From assembly GCA_913056195.1 (NCBI GenBank), contig CAJXMF010000030.1:1-37094 (forward strand): DNA of 37,094 nucleotides, read 5' to 3'. Numbering within the stretch: the first letter of the stretch is position 1; each line of letters begins with the position of its first letter. Of this stretch, positions 35,631-37,094 are shown one piece after another. The notes beneath the pieces were generated by a model. That model was not told the DNA's origin, searched no databases, and was given only the letters and a program-made list of their open reading frames with translations. The DNA is from an uncultured Methylococcaceae bacterium. Its GTDB lineage: Bacteria; Pseudomonadota; Gammaproteobacteria; Methylococcales; Methylomonadaceae. The translations under genes were made by a program, and so were the position numbers.

Positions 35631-36581
35631 ATGTCCAACAAAACAAACCGACACATCCCCAATCCCCCCGAAAAAGATCGTATTGAGCCCTTGCCGTGGC
35701 ATCATCCCAAGCCTATGGAAGAAGACCCGGACGCCCCCCATCGCGTCCATAAAATCATGACCAGCCCCAGCTACCGTCAGGCGGATGAAGATGTTGATTT
35801 TTTACAGAGTGACCCGGTTCGGCCCGCGCGCCTGCAACTGGATTTTTTGAAACCTGAATTATTGATGCAAGACCACGGCATCGAACATACCATTGTCGTC
35901 TTCGGCAGCACCCGTATTGTTGAACCCCTCGTCGCCAAACGCCGTGTTCAAGCGCTGACCGAAGCCTTGAATAATACGCCCGATAACGAAACCTTAAAAA
36001 AACGCCTGGCAATCGCCAAACGTATTCAAGATAAAAGTCGCTATTATGACGTCGCCCGTGAATTTGGCCAGATTGTCGGAAAATCAGGTCATGGTGCCCA
36101 CGACTGCCGCTTGCTTATCATGACGGGCGGGGGGCCGGGCATGATGGAAGCGGCTAATCGAGGCGCTTACGATGTTGGCTCAAAAACGATTGGCTTGAAT
36201 ATCACGCTACCGCATGAACAATATCCCAATCCTTATATCACCCCCGAATTATGTTTCAAATTTCACTATTTCGCCTGCCGGAAAATGCATTTTCTGCTGC
36301 GCGCCAAAGCCCTGGTCGTGTTCCCCGGTGGTTACGGAACCCTGGATGAATTATTTGAAACGCTGACCTTGATTCAAACCCGCAGCATGCCCGCCGTCCC
36401 CATCATTCTGGTCGGCGAAAATTACTGGAAGCAAGCGGTCAATTTCGATTTTTTAATGGATGAAGGCGTTATCGATCCGGAAGACCTGGATTTGTTCTGG
36501 TTTGCCGAAACAGCCGAAGACATCTGGGACGATATCAACAACTGGTATTTAGCCAAAGGCGAAACCTTGTTTGGCTGCTGA
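35631..36581 (+). CDS. LOG family nucleotide-monophosphate phosphoribohydrolase-like protein
   Basis: 316 aa. The LOG/TIGR00730 domain occupies about 75-300: MTGGGPGMMEAANRGA and PGGYGTLDE (232-240) give the Rossmann phosphate and ribose contacts, and FKFHYFACRKMHFLL is also a signature. The roughly 75-residue N-terminal extension is proline-rich and charged. LOG enzymes split AMP-type or cytokinin-like nucleoside monophosphates into base and ribose-5-phosphate; older annotations as lysine decarboxylase are wrong. The substrate is not predictable. It begins 16 bases after glgP. Confidence 0.9.
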   Translation: MSNKTNRHIPNPPEKDRIEPLPWHHPKPMEEDPDAPHRVHKIMTSPSYRQADEDVDFLQSDPVRPARLQLDFLKPELLMQDHGIEHTIVVFGSTRIVEPLVAKRRVQALTEALNNTPDNETLKKRLAIAKRIQDKSRYYDVAREFGQIVGKSGHGAHDCRLLIMTGGGPGMMEAANRGAYDVGSKTIGLNITLPHEQYPNPYITPELCFKFHYFACRKMHFLLRAKALVVFPGGYGTLDELFETLTLIQTRSMPAVPIILVGENYWKQAVNFDFLMDEGVIDPEDLDLFWFAETAEDIWDDINNWYLAKGETLFGC

Positions 36582-36672
36582 AGCCAATAGAGAAAAATTC
36601 AGTCAATTACTTCTTAAAAATCATCTTCGGTACCAATTAAACTTTTTTTGCCGCTCTCAGTCTGGAGTAACA

Positions 36673-37011
36673 ATGACTATAAAATCTATCGTACTTGCAT
36701 CAAGTGCTATTTTATTGTCCTCCAGCATCGCTTATGCTGGCGAACATCACAGTGCCAATGCCTTAGAGCATGCCGCTGTTGCTGCCAGCCATGCTGAAAA
36801 AAGCCATCTGGAGTTAATTAAGGAACACAGTAAAGAGGCCTTACATCATGCTAAAATGGCAGCCCAGCAACATCACGAGAGAAAAATGCATATGGATATG
36901 GCTATAAAAAAACTTAAAGAGGCCATTGATCATGCCAATAAAAAGCATAGCAAACGCGCATCTAAAGCGGCACATAAAGCCTTAGAACATATTCATAAAT
37001 CATTTGATTAA
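36673..37011 (+). CDS. Small periplasmic metal-binding protein, SmbP-like
   Basis: 112 aa from the ATG at 36673, which has GGAG five bases upstream; an in-frame start 102 bases earlier gives a non-signal leader and is rejected. The signal peptide (1-22) ends AYA-GEHH. The mature part is helical and His-rich, with heptad-like units such as LEHAAVAASHAEKSH, LIKEHSKEALHHAKMAAQQHH and KLKEAIDHANKKH. This pattern and the four-helix layout resemble Nitrosomonas europaea SmbP, which binds Cu and other divalent metals. Periplasmic metal buffering is inferred. Confidence 0.85.
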   Translation: MTIKSIVLASSAILLSSSIAYAGEHHSANALEHAAVAASHAEKSHLELIKEHSKEALHHAKMAAQQHHERKMHMDMAIKKLKEAIDHANKKHSKRASKAAHKALEHIHKSFD

Positions 37012-37016
37012 CTAAT

Positions 37017-37048
37017 GTTACACGAAATAATCTTATTATTTGTGTAAC
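37017..37048. other. AT-rich hairpin downstream of the SmbP-like gene
   Basis: GTTACAC-G-AAATAAT, loop CTT, ATTATTT-GTGTAAC forms a 14-bp stem with one bulged base. There is no T-tract, so it is not a classical terminator, although its placement six bases after the stop codon suggests an mRNA 3' end structure. Confidence 0.5.
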
Positions 37049-37094
37049 TACTCAGCGTGTTTGGGGCTGAAGGCATAGGCTATTGATTTATAAG

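Noticed and set aside
36571..36672. N-terminal extension of the SmbP-like protein
   Set aside because: It would bury the signal peptide; ATG 36673 follows a proper GGAG.

Overview
The window looks like chromosomal DNA of a gammaproteobacterium. The housekeeping gene orders (rpoZ-spoT-ridA-recG, suhB divergent from trmJ, cysE-iscR-iscS-iscA, yggS divergent from pilT-pilU) and the near-identical protein lengths to gammaproteobacterial orthologues support this. A methanotroph-like or ammonia-oxidiser-like environmental lineage (for example Methylococcales) is a reasonable guess from the SmbP-like protein, the PEP-CTERM-like protein and the proton-ATPase/glucan phosphorylase group, but no methane-oxidation gene is present, so this is inference only.

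Layout. 78-3798: PLP-homeostasis gene yggS (minus) divergent from the twitching ATPases pilT and pilU, then a conserved membrane protein of unknown function. 3954-5126: solitary pgk with a hairpin near its predicted transcript start. 5333-10812: rpoZ-spoT-ridA-recG-ubiC, tightly packed behind a good sigma70 promoter. 10917-12393: rraA and ispH. 12435-14614 (minus): a small four-helix membrane protein and a K+ channel with two RCK domains. 14756-15494: rhodanese and hslR. 15491-18991 (minus): trmJ-cysE and iscR-iscS-iscA. 19074-19868: suhB.

20030-29035 is an AT-rich accessory block. It encodes a choice-of-anchor-A surface protein with a PEP-CTERM-like tail, followed by a core cellulose synthesis and export operon bcsA-bcsB-bcsZ-bcsC. 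The inner-membrane synthase BcsA carries a PilZ domain with intact c-di-GMP motifs. BcsB guides the glucan through the periplasm, BcsZ is predicted to be a lipoprotein endoglucanase, and a compact BcsC forms the outer-membrane pore. The upstream protein may decorate or anchor the polymer. This is the most interesting part of the window.

29096-36581: a second compact plus-strand group encodes a beta-CASP metallo-beta-lactamase ribonuclease-type protein, a P-type H+-ATPase, a DUF3417-type alpha-glucan phosphorylase and a LOG-family protein. It looks like a stress/energy module that mobilises stored glucan and controls internal pH. 36673-37011: a histidine-rich periplasmic SmbP-like metal-binding protein.

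No rRNA, tRNA, CRISPR array, insertion sequence or transposase was recognised. No gene-free stretch exceeds about 300 bases; the longest is 5127-5332, which holds a REP-like palindrome and the rpoZ promoter.
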